Below, piece after piece: positions 17,665 through 27,438 of a stretch of 64,000 nt of DNA. The stretch's first letter is position 1, and each line of letters opens with the position of its first letter. The position numbers were made by a program, and so were the translations under genes. Source of the stretch: UBA1757 sp963617485 (GTDB taxonomy: Bacteria; Bacteroidota; Bacteroidia; Bacteroidales; UBA1402); assembly GCA_963617485.1 (NCBI GenBank), contig CAVEPA010000011.1, positions 1-64,000 on the forward strand, written 5' to 3'. The notes beneath the pieces were generated by a model. It saw only the letters and a list, made by a program, of their open reading frames with translations. It had not been told where the DNA came from and did no database searches.

Positions 17665-20600
17665 TTACAAGTTGATTTTAAGACCCACAAGATAAGATGC
17701 GCTCTGTGGCAGCAAGCCGGTATCTATACCCTGATACAGCACGTTGTTGGAGGCAGAGCTCTCGGGATCGGTGCCAAGATAAGACGAGAAGGTCCACAGG
17801 TTGTTGGCCGATACCCAAAGCGACATAGCGTTGATATAGGGAATCTTGAAAGGAACATCCCAAGAGAGACTGATATTCTTCAGACGCAGGAAAGATGCAT
17901 CTTCCACCCAGCGGCTGGAGAAACGGGCATTGCCCATGGGGTCGCCGTAGACGGCACGAGGGATGTCGGTAACGTCACCGCTGCTGCGCCAACGGTTCAT
18001 CACAGCCGTCGACTGGTTTTCCAAGGTCGACATAGACTCCAGTATGCGGCGCTGGTAGTTGTAAACATCGTTGCCCAAGGTGTAACCGAAGGTGGCAGAC
18101 AAGCTCAGGTTCTTGTAAGAGAATACGGTAGAAAGGGCACCGGAGAAATCGGCATTGGGATCGCCGATAACTTTGCGGTCGCTTTCGTCGATGACACCGT
18201 CGTTGTTCAAATCCTTAAAGATGGCATCGCCGGGAGCAAAAGCGGTGTAGGTACCGTTTTCGTTGCGGATTTTAAGGTTGTTGTGAGCAGCCACATCGGC
18301 ACGGTCTTTGTAGACACCTTCGTATTCATAACCGTAGAACTGGCCCACCGGACCGCCCACAGCCGTCAGGATGTCGGCATCATAAATGGTGGTGGTGTAA
18401 TCGCCGTTGGCCAAAGAGAGAATTTCGTTCGTGTTGTGTGCTATGCTAGCCGACACTTCCCAACGGAAATTGCGGGTGTTCAGCAGACGCGCATTGGCAG
18501 CCACTTCAAAACCACGGTTACGCAGAGAACCATCGTTGTCGTAATAAGTCTTGAAGCCCGAAACGGCATCCAATTGCTTAAGCGTCAGCAGATCGTCGGT
18601 GTGGTGGTCGTAAACATCGGCACTCAGCGAAAGTCTGTTGTCGAGCACTGACACGTCGAAACCGAGATTGGCCTTGCGGGTAGTTTCCCACTTGAGCGCC
18701 TTGTTACCGATATTGGCCAGTACCAGGCCATTGGAAGACTGGTAGTAATTGGCCGATGAGAAATAAGTGTAAGTAACGTAGTCTTCGAGTTTGTCGTTGC
18801 CCACCATACCCAGGCTGGCGCGCAGCTTGAGGCGGTCGATGGCCTTGACATCAGCCATAAAGTCTTCGGCCGAAAGCAGCCATGCACCGCTGATAGAGGG
18901 GAAGAAGGCCCAGTTGACACCGAAGAGTTTCAAGGCACCATGTTCAATTTCGCTACCAAAGCGTGAGCAAGCCTCCAGACTGGCCGTTGCCGTCAGAAAA
19001 TATTTCTGCATATAGTTCCAGTCGGCATTGGCATACCAGGAGATATTCTTCAGATTAATCTGGGCACCGTCCATATCCTTGCGCACCAAGCTGGTAGAAA
19101 CGTAAATCTGGTCGTCGTCGGGGGTATTGTAGCCGCCAACCTTGTCCCAAACCTTGTTGTTGAGCAGGATGCGGAAACCGCCCGTAGCCGACAGATTATG
19201 TTCGCCCCAATGATTGGTATAGCCCACGTTCGATTCCAAATGCGTACGGATTTCGCGCATATTCTGGGCTCTGGCTTCGGAAGAATAGCTGGCCATGGTA
19301 CCGTCATCAAGAATCTCGAGCGTGGGAGCCACACCTTGCATAGGCGTAAAATACGACTCATAGATCTTGTTCAATGAATAGGCGGCCACAGCACCCCAAG
19401 ACCATTGTTTGTTGATTTTCCAAACCGGCTTGGCCGTTGCGGTGAACGCAGTCATATCGGTAGCCTGACGGGCCAGACTGATGATGGCTTCGGGGTTGTT
19501 GATACCCAAATCGTCGGCATCTTCCAAGTTATTGGTCACCGTGCGCGACAGATAAGAATACTGGTAAGGGTTGAACATAGGCGACTTCACCAATGCCAAA
19601 TAGGTAGGCGATGTACGCGAAGTCATACCATCGTTGCGCAAGTCGTTGTTGATGCTGCTGATGGCAAAGTCTACCACCGTACTCAAGTTCTTGACAATAT
19701 TGATATCCGAGTTGAAACGGAAATTCAGCTGTGAGGAATTGGAACCCTTGACCACACCCGAATTGCTACGGTAGCCCACCGAAAGCGCATACATACCACG
19801 GTCGTCACCACCGGTGGCGCGGGCACTGTACGACTGGTTCACACCGTTCTGGTATACCATATCGGACCAATCGGTCTGGTTGTGATACTTGGGATAATAC
19901 AGATAACCTTCGTTGTCGTTGAACATTGGCATAGCCGTTACCTGCGTGGTGGTGTAGAGCGAATTCTTGTACAGCTCCGAAGCATACAGACGGCTCTGCT
20001 CGGCATCGAGCGTAGGCAAGGTGGAAGGCTGCATGGTCATGCCGAAAGAGGCGGTAGCCTCAATCTTGGTAGCCATCGAATGGCCTCGCTTGGTTTCGAT
20101 AAGAATCACGCCGTTGGCCGCCTTGGCACCATAGATGGAGGTAGCGTCCTTGATGACGGTGATGTTCTCGATATCCTGCAAGGTAACTTGGCTCAAGAAG
20201 TTGTGATAGTAACCGCTGTGGATAGACTCCATATCATCGTAGGTTTCCATGATGATACCATCCACGACAACCAGCGGCTGCGAGTTGGTCAAAATGGAGT
20301 TGACACCTCTGATATACAGCACCGAACCAATATTTTCCTTACCCGAACGCTGGATGGAGCGTACGGTTCCTATTTGGTTTTGGATGATATGGTCGAGCGT
20401 GTAATGCGGGGCAATCTGCTTGAGCTCGTCTACCTGCGAATAAGCGGCACCGGCGGGCAGCAGCACCTGATTGTTGAGGGCGTAGGTGGTAGGAGCACCG
20501 ATAGCCTTGCTGAACTTGCTGCTCGAGAGGGCAATATCGATGTGGGCACGGCCGCGCCATTCAATCACTCGCGTATCATAACCGGGAGCCGTCACCGTCA

Positions 20601-20838
20601 TGGTGGAGGTAGGTTGCTTGATACGCATTTTGTACTTACCTTCTTCGTTGGTGAACACCGTAGCGTTCTTCATTTTGATGGTGGCACCGAACACCACTTC
20701 TTGCGTGGCCATATCGGTAACACAACCTTCAATCCAGGTATATTCGTCTTTATTGTCCTGAGCCTGAGCCGGGAAAGAGAACACACCCACCAGGAGTGCG
20801 GCTGTCAATAACAAGCCTTTTATATTCATTTTCATCAT
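17665..20838 (-). CDS. SusC/RagA-family TonB-dependent outer-membrane transporter (module 2)
   Basis: A 1057-residue transporter with a Sec signal peptide (LLLTAALLVGVFSFPAQAQ). After it come a carboxypeptidase-regulatory-like domain (about 35-110; GCVTDMATQEVVFGATI), a plug with SVLYIRGVNSILTNSQPLVVVDGI and IENITVIKDATSIYGAKAANG (the SusC signature), and a 22-strand beta-barrel. It should import a ligand larger than porins allow, driven by TonB. It starts 4 bases after the FAS1 lipoprotein gene and is followed by its SusD partner. No N-terminal signalling domain for an anti-sigma factor was seen. Confidence 0.94.
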   Translation of the reverse strand: MMKMNIKGLLLTAALLVGVFSFPAQAQDNKDEYTWIEGCVTDMATQEVVFGATIKMKNATVFTNEEGKYKMRIKQPTSTMTVTAPGYDTRVIEWRGRAHIDIALSSSKFSKAIGAPTTYALNNQVLLPAGAAYSQVDELKQIAPHYTLDHIIQNQIGTVRSIQRSGKENIGSVLYIRGVNSILTNSQPLVVVDGIIMETYDDMESIHSGYYHNFLSQVTLQDIENITVIKDATSIYGAKAANGVILIETKRGHSMATKIEATASFGMTMQPSTLPTLDAEQSRLYASELYKNSLYTTTQVTAMPMFNDNEGYLYYPKYHNQTDWSDMVYQNGVNQSYSARATGGDDRGMYALSVGYRSNSGVVKGSNSSQLNFRFNSDINIVKNLSTVVDFAISSINNDLRNDGMTSRTSPTYLALVKSPMFNPYQYSYLSRTVTNNLEDADDLGINNPEAIISLARQATDMTAFTATAKPVWKINKQWSWGAVAAYSLNKIYESYFTPMQGVAPTLEILDDGTMASYSSEARAQNMREIRTHLESNVGYTNHWGEHNLSATGGFRILLNNKVWDKVGGYNTPDDDQIYVSTSLVRKDMDGAQINLKNISWYANADWNYMQKYFLTATASLEACSRFGSEIEHGALKLFGVNWAFFPSISGAWLLSAEDFMADVKAIDRLKLRASLGMVGNDKLEDYVTYTYFSSANYYQSSNGLVLANIGNKALKWETTRKANLGFDVSVLDNRLSLSADVYDHHTDDLLTLKQLDAVSGFKTYYDNDGSLRNRGFEVAANARLLNTRNFRWEVSASIAHNTNEILSLANGDYTTTIYDADILTAVGGPVGQFYGYEYEGVYKDRADVAAHNNLKIRNENGTYTAFAPGDAIFKDLNNDGVIDESDRKVIGDPNADFSGALSTVFSYKNLSLSATFGYTLGNDVYNYQRRILESMSTLENQSTAVMNRWRSSGDVTDIPRAVYGDPMGNARFSSRWVEDASFLRLKNISLSWDVPFKIPYINAMSLWVSANNLWTFSSYLGTDPESSASNNVLYQGIDTGLLPQSASYLVGLKINL

Positions 20839-20842
20839 GTTA

Positions 20843-22507
20843 CTACTTTAAGTCAGGTTCAAGGATAATACAGTCAATCAACATATCGCGTGCATAGGTG
20901 GTATCCTGACCGGCTTCGATAAGTGAATTCACTTTCAGCGAAATCAAGCCATCGGAATACGGGAAACGGATGGGCTTGGGATTGCCTGCATCGTCGGTGG
21001 TCACCATCACCGTATCTATCTTGCTGGGGTTGGTGTACTTGGCAGCACGGTAGTTGGTGGTGGAGATGTCACCATCGCTGTTCAGGTAAGAGATGGAGAA
21101 GTTCATCGTGAGCGGCAATACGGCCTTTTTGGGGTTGTAGAGGTTTTCGGGCAGGAAAACCACTTTCACGTTATAGTCGACACCGCTCATGGCCATACCC
21201 GTCAGGTCGAAGGCGATAACGGGAGCCTTGGTAGGATTACCCGTCACTTCCAAGTAGGCGTTTTGGGAGATGGAATCGTTCAGCGACGACTTGTAGGAAC
21301 TTCTGGCATTCAGGCTGCGGGTAGCCGATTCAGACTCCTGCAAAGACAAGGACAAAGTATCGGGCGAGCCGATAAAGCTGTTGGGGATACTGTAATGGTT
21401 GTTGAAGTTTTCAGCCTCTATCTTCTTGGTCTTGCACCAGAACTTTTCGTCCATATTTACATGGTCGGTAGTGTAAACCACACCATTACTCAAAACGGTA
21501 TAGCTGTCCAAGGCACCGGCGAAATAAGCGGGCATATCCTCGATTTCCACCGGAAGTCCGGGATAGGTGGTTTCCATCGATGTGAGCGTCTTAATTTTTT
21601 CGGGAGTCAAGGCACCGTTGAATACCAAATGCTTGAGCAGATAAGTACGTATCCGAGCCACTTCCAAAGAATCGGACAATTGCTCGTCGGTTTCGGGTTC
21701 GCCGGAAGCAGGCAAGGGCAGTACGAAAGGATGGTAGTTGTAATACGGACGGATGCGTGTCATATAATCGGCCCAAGCGGTATTGCTGGGCAGCAAGGCC
21801 GTATACGAAGCATCTTCCGAATTGATGTCACCCATCAGCGACAAGAGCACATTGTATTCGATGAACACCGAGTCGTAAACCGTTTCGCCCATATCGTTCA
21901 CGCCCAGAATCAAGCTCTGCGATTCATTGAACTGCTTGACATGGTTGGCCTGCAGAAAAGCATTCAGCGAGTCGATACCGGGTGTATACTGGATATACTC
22001 GTAGATATTCATCACAAAGGGCTCGTAAGAGTCCATCTTGTGCAGAATGCCGTTCTTGTACACCTGATCTTTGGTCACCAGTTTCTGAGAACCGAAATAA
22101 TAGTCTTCACCATCGCGATAAAAGCGCAGAGACTTGTTGTCCATCATGCGCAGCGTCACCTCTTGGTTGTCGACATCGGTGGTCAGGTAAGGATAACGCG
22201 ACACGTGATTCTTGAGGGTAAGCAAAAGATTCTGCTTGTCGCTGGCATCGAAGCCTTCCCAAGCTTGGTTGGTAGGAGCCCAAATGGTGTAACTCTGATT
22301 ATTGCCGAACATGTCCAGATAGTCGCATTCCTGCAGGAAAGCGGCGAAACTGCTGAGCGAAGCGTCCTCCAGAATGGCTTCTTTCAGTGTCTTGTCTATG
22401 ACATTCACCGTATTGGCATTGTAATGCTCTTCCCAAGCCTGATGGGTACAAGACCCCAGACCCAGCAACAGCGTCAAGCCAAGTGAAAAAATAACTGACT
22501 TCTTCAT
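20843..22507 (-). CDS. Fasciclin (FAS1) lipoprotein with two FAS1 domains (module 2)
   Basis: A 554-residue lipoprotein (lipobox LGLGSC). Two FAS1 domains can be read from their paired motifs: H1-like YTIWAPTNQAWEGF near 75 with NGILHKMDSYEPF near 150, and YTALLPSNTAWADY near 235 with NGVVYTTDHVNM near 340. Residues about 360-554 form an extra beta-rich C-terminal domain of unknown type. FAS1 domains mediate adhesion or ligand binding in other proteins. Its place directly before susC suggests an accessory binding protein of that transporter, in the role that SusE/F-like proteins take elsewhere. The ligand is not known. Confidence 0.85.
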   Translation of the reverse strand: MKKSVIFSLGLTLLLGLGSCTHQAWEEHYNANTVNVIDKTLKEAILEDASLSSFAAFLQECDYLDMFGNNQSYTIWAPTNQAWEGFDASDKQNLLLTLKNHVSRYPYLTTDVDNQEVTLRMMDNKSLRFYRDGEDYYFGSQKLVTKDQVYKNGILHKMDSYEPFVMNIYEYIQYTPGIDSLNAFLQANHVKQFNESQSLILGVNDMGETVYDSVFIEYNVLLSLMGDINSEDASYTALLPSNTAWADYMTRIRPYYNYHPFVLPLPASGEPETDEQLSDSLEVARIRTYLLKHLVFNGALTPEKIKTLTSMETTYPGLPVEIEDMPAYFAGALDSYTVLSNGVVYTTDHVNMDEKFWCKTKKIEAENFNNHYSIPNSFIGSPDTLSLSLQESESATRSLNARSSYKSSLNDSISQNAYLEVTGNPTKAPVIAFDLTGMAMSGVDYNVKVVFLPENLYNPKKAVLPLTMNFSISYLNSDGDISTTNYRAAKYTNPSKIDTVMVTTDDAGNPKPIRFPYSDGLISLKVNSLIEAGQDTTYARDMLIDCIILEPDLK

Positions 22508-22518
22508 ATACTTATTTA

Positions 22519-24144
22519 TTATTCATTCTTGCCTGTGGTTTCATCCAACTGATAGAAAGGATTCTGCACCATCAATTTGTTGTTGTCTACTTCCGTCTTG
22601 GAGATAGGCATGTAAAGGGCATCCAAGGTTGACATTTTGCTCAGGGCCACCTGCTCGGACGAAACCGGGAAATTCTTGCCTTCGATAGCATCTACAGCGG
22701 TCTGGGCACTTTGCTCACGGCGGCAGTAACGTATCAGGTCGAACCAACGTTTGCCTTCGAATACAAATTCGCGGCGACGTTCGTCCCTAACCAGCTGACG
22801 CATATCCTCTACCGTGCTGTAGGTTTTCAGGCTCAAGGTATCCAGACGTGCACGGTCGGGACAAGCGCGCATATAGGTCTTGTTCACCATATAAATGGCA
22901 TCGTTCAAAGTTGAGGACACTTCGGCATCGCCGCTCAGCGTGGCAGCCTTTTCCACCAGGGCTTCGGCGCGTATCAAGTAGAGGTCGGCCAAACGGTAGA
23001 ATATGTATTCGTAGTATTTGTCGGAAACCAGTACAGGAATGGTCTGGCCCGAAGAGATAACCACGCTGCTGGCCACATACTTGGTGATGGCCGTACCGTT
23101 TACCGAACCGGCCACATCAGCATAGGAAACATACTTGCCTCTATAGTCGTCGGCATCTGAGAAAGCATCGGAAATACGAGAGGCAGCCACCAACTGGTGG
23201 TCTTTGTTCTGGAAGCCGTACATATTGGAGAACGGGCAGCTTGTCGTATTGGAATAGAAAGCAGTCGAGAAGATGGCTTCAGTGCAGTCGAAAGTGCTGG
23301 AAGTGAACATGCTGTAATAGTTGGCCATATCTACCAGCGAGTAGCCATTCTGCGGATTGTTCAACTGAATCTGGGCATTGTAGGCCAAGAAGTCGTCGCA
23401 ATGGCGGATACAGTTGTCGTAATCGCCCAACCACAGATAGATATCGGCCAGCAATACGCGGATAGACTGTTTGGTAAAACGGGCCTTGTTGTAGTCGCTG
23501 CGGTAAGAACCGAAGGTGGTCTGGGCCTTGGTCAGAGCGTCTTCCAAGTCGTCGGCGCACTTTTTCAGCACTTCGTCGGCGGGCGATTTGGCAATGTCGA
23601 AACCATTGGAGTCGTCGATGGTGGGTTGCCAAACAATGGGCACGTCACCGAACGCGCGCACCAGATAGAAATACGTCAAGGCACGGATGGCCTGAGCCTC
23701 TGCACAAAGCGATTCCATTCTTGTACGCGACAGGTTCTTGTCTTCGTCCAGCACTTGAGGTGCATAATGGATAACCGTATTGCAATAGTTGATGGTCTGG
23801 TAGAAAATGGCCCAATCGCAATAGCTGTTGGTAGCCAACACGTTCACATCGAGCAGGTCGCTGACATCGGCGGCCACTTTAGGGCCGGCTTCAACGTTGT
23901 CGGAACGGACCTCGCCCCATACAACGATACGCTGCAGATAGGAGCTCTCCATCAAGCCAAGATAGCAGGAAGCCAGCACAGATTCTATATCATCGCCCGT
24001 CTTCCAGAAATCTTCCAGCAAGGTTTCGCCTTCGGGATAGAGTTCCAGCCAGTCGGAGCATGATGTGTTTACAGCGGTAAGGGCGCAAACAGCCAATGAC
24101 AGTACCGCAATTCTTATCTTATTAAATAGTTTTTTCATATCCAT
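22519..24144 (-). CDS. SusD/RagB-family surface lipoprotein (module 1)
   Basis: A 541-residue, classic SusD protein. The signal peptide ends TAVNTSC, followed by SDWLELYPEGETLLEDFW, the typical mature start. It also has CNTVIHYAP, AEAQAIRALTYFYLVRAFGD and RREFVFEGKRWFDLIRY, three standard family motifs. It should pair with the SusC-like protein encoded 6 bases upstream. It is followed after 11 bases by the second FAS1 gene, so transcription most likely runs through both modules. Confidence 0.95.
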   Translation of the reverse strand: MDMKKLFNKIRIAVLSLAVCALTAVNTSCSDWLELYPEGETLLEDFWKTGDDIESVLASCYLGLMESSYLQRIVVWGEVRSDNVEAGPKVAADVSDLLDVNVLATNSYCDWAIFYQTINYCNTVIHYAPQVLDEDKNLSRTRMESLCAEAQAIRALTYFYLVRAFGDVPIVWQPTIDDSNGFDIAKSPADEVLKKCADDLEDALTKAQTTFGSYRSDYNKARFTKQSIRVLLADIYLWLGDYDNCIRHCDDFLAYNAQIQLNNPQNGYSLVDMANYYSMFTSSTFDCTEAIFSTAFYSNTTSCPFSNMYGFQNKDHQLVAASRISDAFSDADDYRGKYVSYADVAGSVNGTAITKYVASSVVISSGQTIPVLVSDKYYEYIFYRLADLYLIRAEALVEKAATLSGDAEVSSTLNDAIYMVNKTYMRACPDRARLDTLSLKTYSTVEDMRQLVRDERRREFVFEGKRWFDLIRYCRREQSAQTAVDAIEGKNFPVSSEQVALSKMSTLDALYMPISKTEVDNNKLMVQNPFYQLDETTGKNE

Positions 24145-24150
24145 TCTCCT

Positions 24151-27100
24151 TTAGAAAGTAAGATTCACACGCAAGAGGATATCCTTCGAACGAGGTGTCT
24201 TGCTGTTGTCGGTAGCCACCGACATACCACCGTAACCGACTTCGGGGTCAACACCCGTATACTTGGAGAATACGGCAATGTTTTGGAAAGTCAGGTTGAA
24301 ACGGGCCTGATTCAAATGCAGGGTCTTGGTCAGTTCCTTGGGCATCGTGTAAGAAAGCGTCAAGTACTTGAAACGCAGGAACGAAGCATCTTCCACATAA
24401 CGGTCGCTACCCAACCAGTTGTAACCATAGTTGTAGAGGGCACGCGGCATTTCCGTCACATCGCCTTCCTTACGCCATCTCCAGTTGACAGCGACACTCT
24501 GGTTGTTGTTGGTGTACATGTTTTCGGCTTCCATACGGGCCTTGTTCACAACCTTGTTGCCATAGCGGTAGTTGAAGAAGGTATTAACGGAGAACTGTTT
24601 GCCGAAACGGAAGGTGAAACCGAAACCACCGATAACCTTAGGCAAAGAGTTACCTAAGTAAACGATATCCAGTTCGTCGATGCTACCGTCGTGGTTGATG
24701 TCCTCGTAAATGGCATCACCGCCCTTGAATTCATAAGCCGAAGAGGTTCCGTAAGCAAAATACATCGGCTTGGTATTACCCTGGGCATCGAAAATAGGAT
24801 TGCCGTTGGCATCACGTACGATAGGACAAGTGGCATCGGGACGAGAAGGATCGTATTCGTTGTATTGGTAAACGCCCTTATACTTGAAACCATAAATGGA
24901 ACCAACCGAGTTGCCTTCCTGAATACGGGTCAGATAGGTACCGTTCTTGTAGTCGTAATCGGCATTGTAGCGTGCCAATACTTCGTCGGTAAGGTCTACG
25001 ATGATATTCTTGTTGTTGGAGAAGTTGAAGTTGACATCCATACGGAACCAGCCGGCCTTGATAACGTCGCGGGTATTGAGGTTAAGTTCCCAACCCATGT
25101 TATCCATCGTACCTACGTTCTGGTTGGTGATGGTGGCATAACCCGAAGTCGAAGAGATGTTCAGGTTCTTGAACAGCAAGTCGGTGGTATGCTTGTAGTA
25201 ATAGTTGAAATCTATGCCGAACTTACCGTTCAGGAACTCGGTATCCAAACCGTAGTTGGTCTGGGTGGTGCGTTCCCAGCGCAAGTTGGACAGACGCATG
25301 TTCTGAGGCTTCACGGCAGTGATGTCGATAAAGCGGCCGGCTTCCTTGTAACGGCTCAAGTGTATGAAGGCTTCGCTAGGTTCGTTACCCGTCACACCGA
25401 TACTGAAACGGGGTGAGAACTGCGAAACAACCGTTCTGAAAGGCTCGAAGAACGGCTCGTCGCTGATAATCCACTTGGTAGAAATGGCGGGGAACAAACC
25501 GAAACGGAAGTTGTCACCAAATTTGGAGCTACCTTCGAAGTTCACCGTACCACCGAGAATGTAGCGGCCGGCATATGCGTAGTGGAAGTTCCAAGAATAA
25601 CCCATGCCTCGGTTTTCGGAGAAACTGGTGGACATGCTCTTGATATAGGCAGTAGAGCTGGCTGCCGTCAGCGAAGACGAAGGCAGACCGGTCACGCCCA
25701 TACCGATGGAGTTGCTGGTCTTGTAATCGATCTTATAGTTCAAGTTCAACTGCAGGGAGTGATTCTCGTCTGGGAAAGCCGGACGCCAATTCAGTTTGGC
25801 AGTGGCATACAGACCCATAGATTCGGATTCGCTTCTTTCGGCCAGGTTCACCGAGGCATCGTTCCAAGTTTTATTGGCAGCCTCCTTGGGGAAGAAAGTG
25901 GACTTCTGGTTAGCGTTGATATCGAAAGAAACCGTGGTAGACAAGTTCAGCGAAGCCCTGGTTTTGTGCTTGTCGAAGAACTCGTAACGCAGCGTGAACA
26001 CAGGCGAAGTACGGTAGCTCTTGGTATTGTTCGTAGCCAGATTGGCCACAGCCACCGGGTTGCTCAGACTCTTCTGCGAAGACTGCAAATTGGACGATTC
26101 CAGAATGTGGTAGTAAACACCGGTATCGTTACCATACATATCCTGAGCATAGATACTCAAGTTAGGCATCTTGCTCTGAGCCGTCGACAAGGGGTTTTCG
26201 TAGTTCTTGTCGTTGTTGGCGTAAGTGTATTGGAAGTCGGAGGTGAAGGTGATACGGTCGGAAACATCGTAAGAGATGTTCGACTTCAGCGTAAGACGAC
26301 CCAGATACTGGCCGATAACGGTACCCTGCTCGGTGTAGTAACCGGCCGATACACGGAACTTCACCTTTTCACCGCCACCCGAGATATTCAGGTTATGCTG
26401 GTGTTTGTAAGCAATGCGCGAAACGGCCGAAACCCAATCGGTATTGTTGTTGTAGTTCTCGTATTCCGAAAAGTTGGTATCGTAGTTCAGTTCGGGGATA
26501 GACGAAGAAGTGCTTTCCAACTTGGGGTTGTAGTAAGCCTGCTTCATCAACATGGTGTAGCCGTCACCGTTAAGCATGTTCAAACCCTGCGGCTGACGGG
26601 AACGCGTAAGAGCGTAAGAGTAGGACACGCGGGTAGGACCGGCTTTACCTTTCTTGGTGGTAATCATCAAGACGCCGTTGGCACCCTTGGCACCCCACAT
26701 GGCGGTAGAGGCGGCATCCTTCAACACAGTGATGGATTCGATATCGTCGGGGTTCACATTGATAAGCTGAGCATACTGCTCGTCGTTGGCCGTTGCGAAG
26801 TCGAAGTTGTCGTCAATTTCCGTATCGTAAGGAATGTCGTTGATAACAATCAGAGGCTCGGAAGATGCGTTGATAGAGGTGGTACCACGCACACGCATGG
26901 ACATACCCGCACCAGGCTCACCGGAAACGTTCACAATGTCCAAACCGGCAATACGACCCTGCAAAGCATCATCGATAGAGGCCACTTGGATACCGTCGAA
27001 TTCTTCGGCGCTGATTTTCTGCATGGCCATAGAAACCTCACGCTTGGGGATATTGAAGGAACCCGTCGAAACCGTTGCCTTGGCCGTGATGACCGCATCT

Positions 27101-27438
27101 TTCAGCGTAAGGGTCTGTTCCTTCATCGCCACGTTGATAACGCGCTTCGAGCCGATGGGCATATCGGTGGTTTCAAAACCCAGATACTTGAACCTCAGTT
27201 TGTTCTTGGGGTCGGTAATCTGCATAACGTACTCACCGTCATAGTTGGTAATCGTCACATTGACGATACGGTTGCTGGCATCGACCTCGGTAACGGTTAC
27301 GGAAATCAGCGTCTCGCCGGTAACCTCGTCGGTAACCTTACCGCGTACGACATTCGCATTGTTCTGCGCCAGAGCAAAGACATTGGCACACAACACCAAT
27401 AGCATTAAAATGCTGTATTTCTTTATCTTATTCATCAT
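24151..27438 (-). CDS. SusC/RagA-family TonB-dependent outer-membrane transporter (module 1)
   Basis: A 1095-residue transporter. It has a signal peptide (MLLVLCANVFALAQ), a carboxypeptidase-regulatory-like domain (VRGKVTDEVTGETLISVTV), and a plug with the SusC signature (MSMRVRGTTSINASSEPLIV and DIESITVLKDAASTAMWGAKG). The barrel ends in LLRVNLTF with the C-terminal Phe needed for barrel assembly. The start overlaps the end of the FAS1 gene by 11 bases, so the two are likely coupled. It resembles the second SusC of the operon in plan but differs clearly in sequence. Confidence 0.95.
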   Translation of the reverse strand: MMNKIKKYSILMLLVLCANVFALAQNNANVVRGKVTDEVTGETLISVTVTEVDASNRIVNVTITNYDGEYVMQITDPKNKLRFKYLGFETTDMPIGSKRVINVAMKEQTLTLKDAVITAKATVSTGSFNIPKREVSMAMQKISAEEFDGIQVASIDDALQGRIAGLDIVNVSGEPGAGMSMRVRGTTSINASSEPLIVINDIPYDTEIDDNFDFATANDEQYAQLINVNPDDIESITVLKDAASTAMWGAKGANGVLMITTKKGKAGPTRVSYSYALTRSRQPQGLNMLNGDGYTMLMKQAYYNPKLESTSSSIPELNYDTNFSEYENYNNNTDWVSAVSRIAYKHQHNLNISGGGEKVKFRVSAGYYTEQGTVIGQYLGRLTLKSNISYDVSDRITFTSDFQYTYANNDKNYENPLSTAQSKMPNLSIYAQDMYGNDTGVYYHILESSNLQSSQKSLSNPVAVANLATNNTKSYRTSPVFTLRYEFFDKHKTRASLNLSTTVSFDINANQKSTFFPKEAANKTWNDASVNLAERSESESMGLYATAKLNWRPAFPDENHSLQLNLNYKIDYKTSNSIGMGVTGLPSSSLTAASSTAYIKSMSTSFSENRGMGYSWNFHYAYAGRYILGGTVNFEGSSKFGDNFRFGLFPAISTKWIISDEPFFEPFRTVVSQFSPRFSIGVTGNEPSEAFIHLSRYKEAGRFIDITAVKPQNMRLSNLRWERTTQTNYGLDTEFLNGKFGIDFNYYYKHTTDLLFKNLNISSTSGYATITNQNVGTMDNMGWELNLNTRDVIKAGWFRMDVNFNFSNNKNIIVDLTDEVLARYNADYDYKNGTYLTRIQEGNSVGSIYGFKYKGVYQYNEYDPSRPDATCPIVRDANGNPIFDAQGNTKPMYFAYGTSSAYEFKGGDAIYEDINHDGSIDELDIVYLGNSLPKVIGGFGFTFRFGKQFSVNTFFNYRYGNKVVNKARMEAENMYTNNNQSVAVNWRWRKEGDVTEMPRALYNYGYNWLGSDRYVEDASFLRFKYLTLSYTMPKELTKTLHLNQARFNLTFQNIAVFSKYTGVDPEVGYGGMSVATDNSKTPRSKDILLRVNLTF

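Noticed and set aside
16954..18651. 565-codon open frame crossing the SusD/SusC junction on the plus strand
   Set aside because: It spans two real minus-strand genes and their spacer, with no motif and no promoter.
25582..27402. 606-codon open frame antisense to the first SusC-like gene
   Set aside because: The opposite strand encodes an intact SusC protein with all family motifs; this translation shows no domain, signal peptide or start context.
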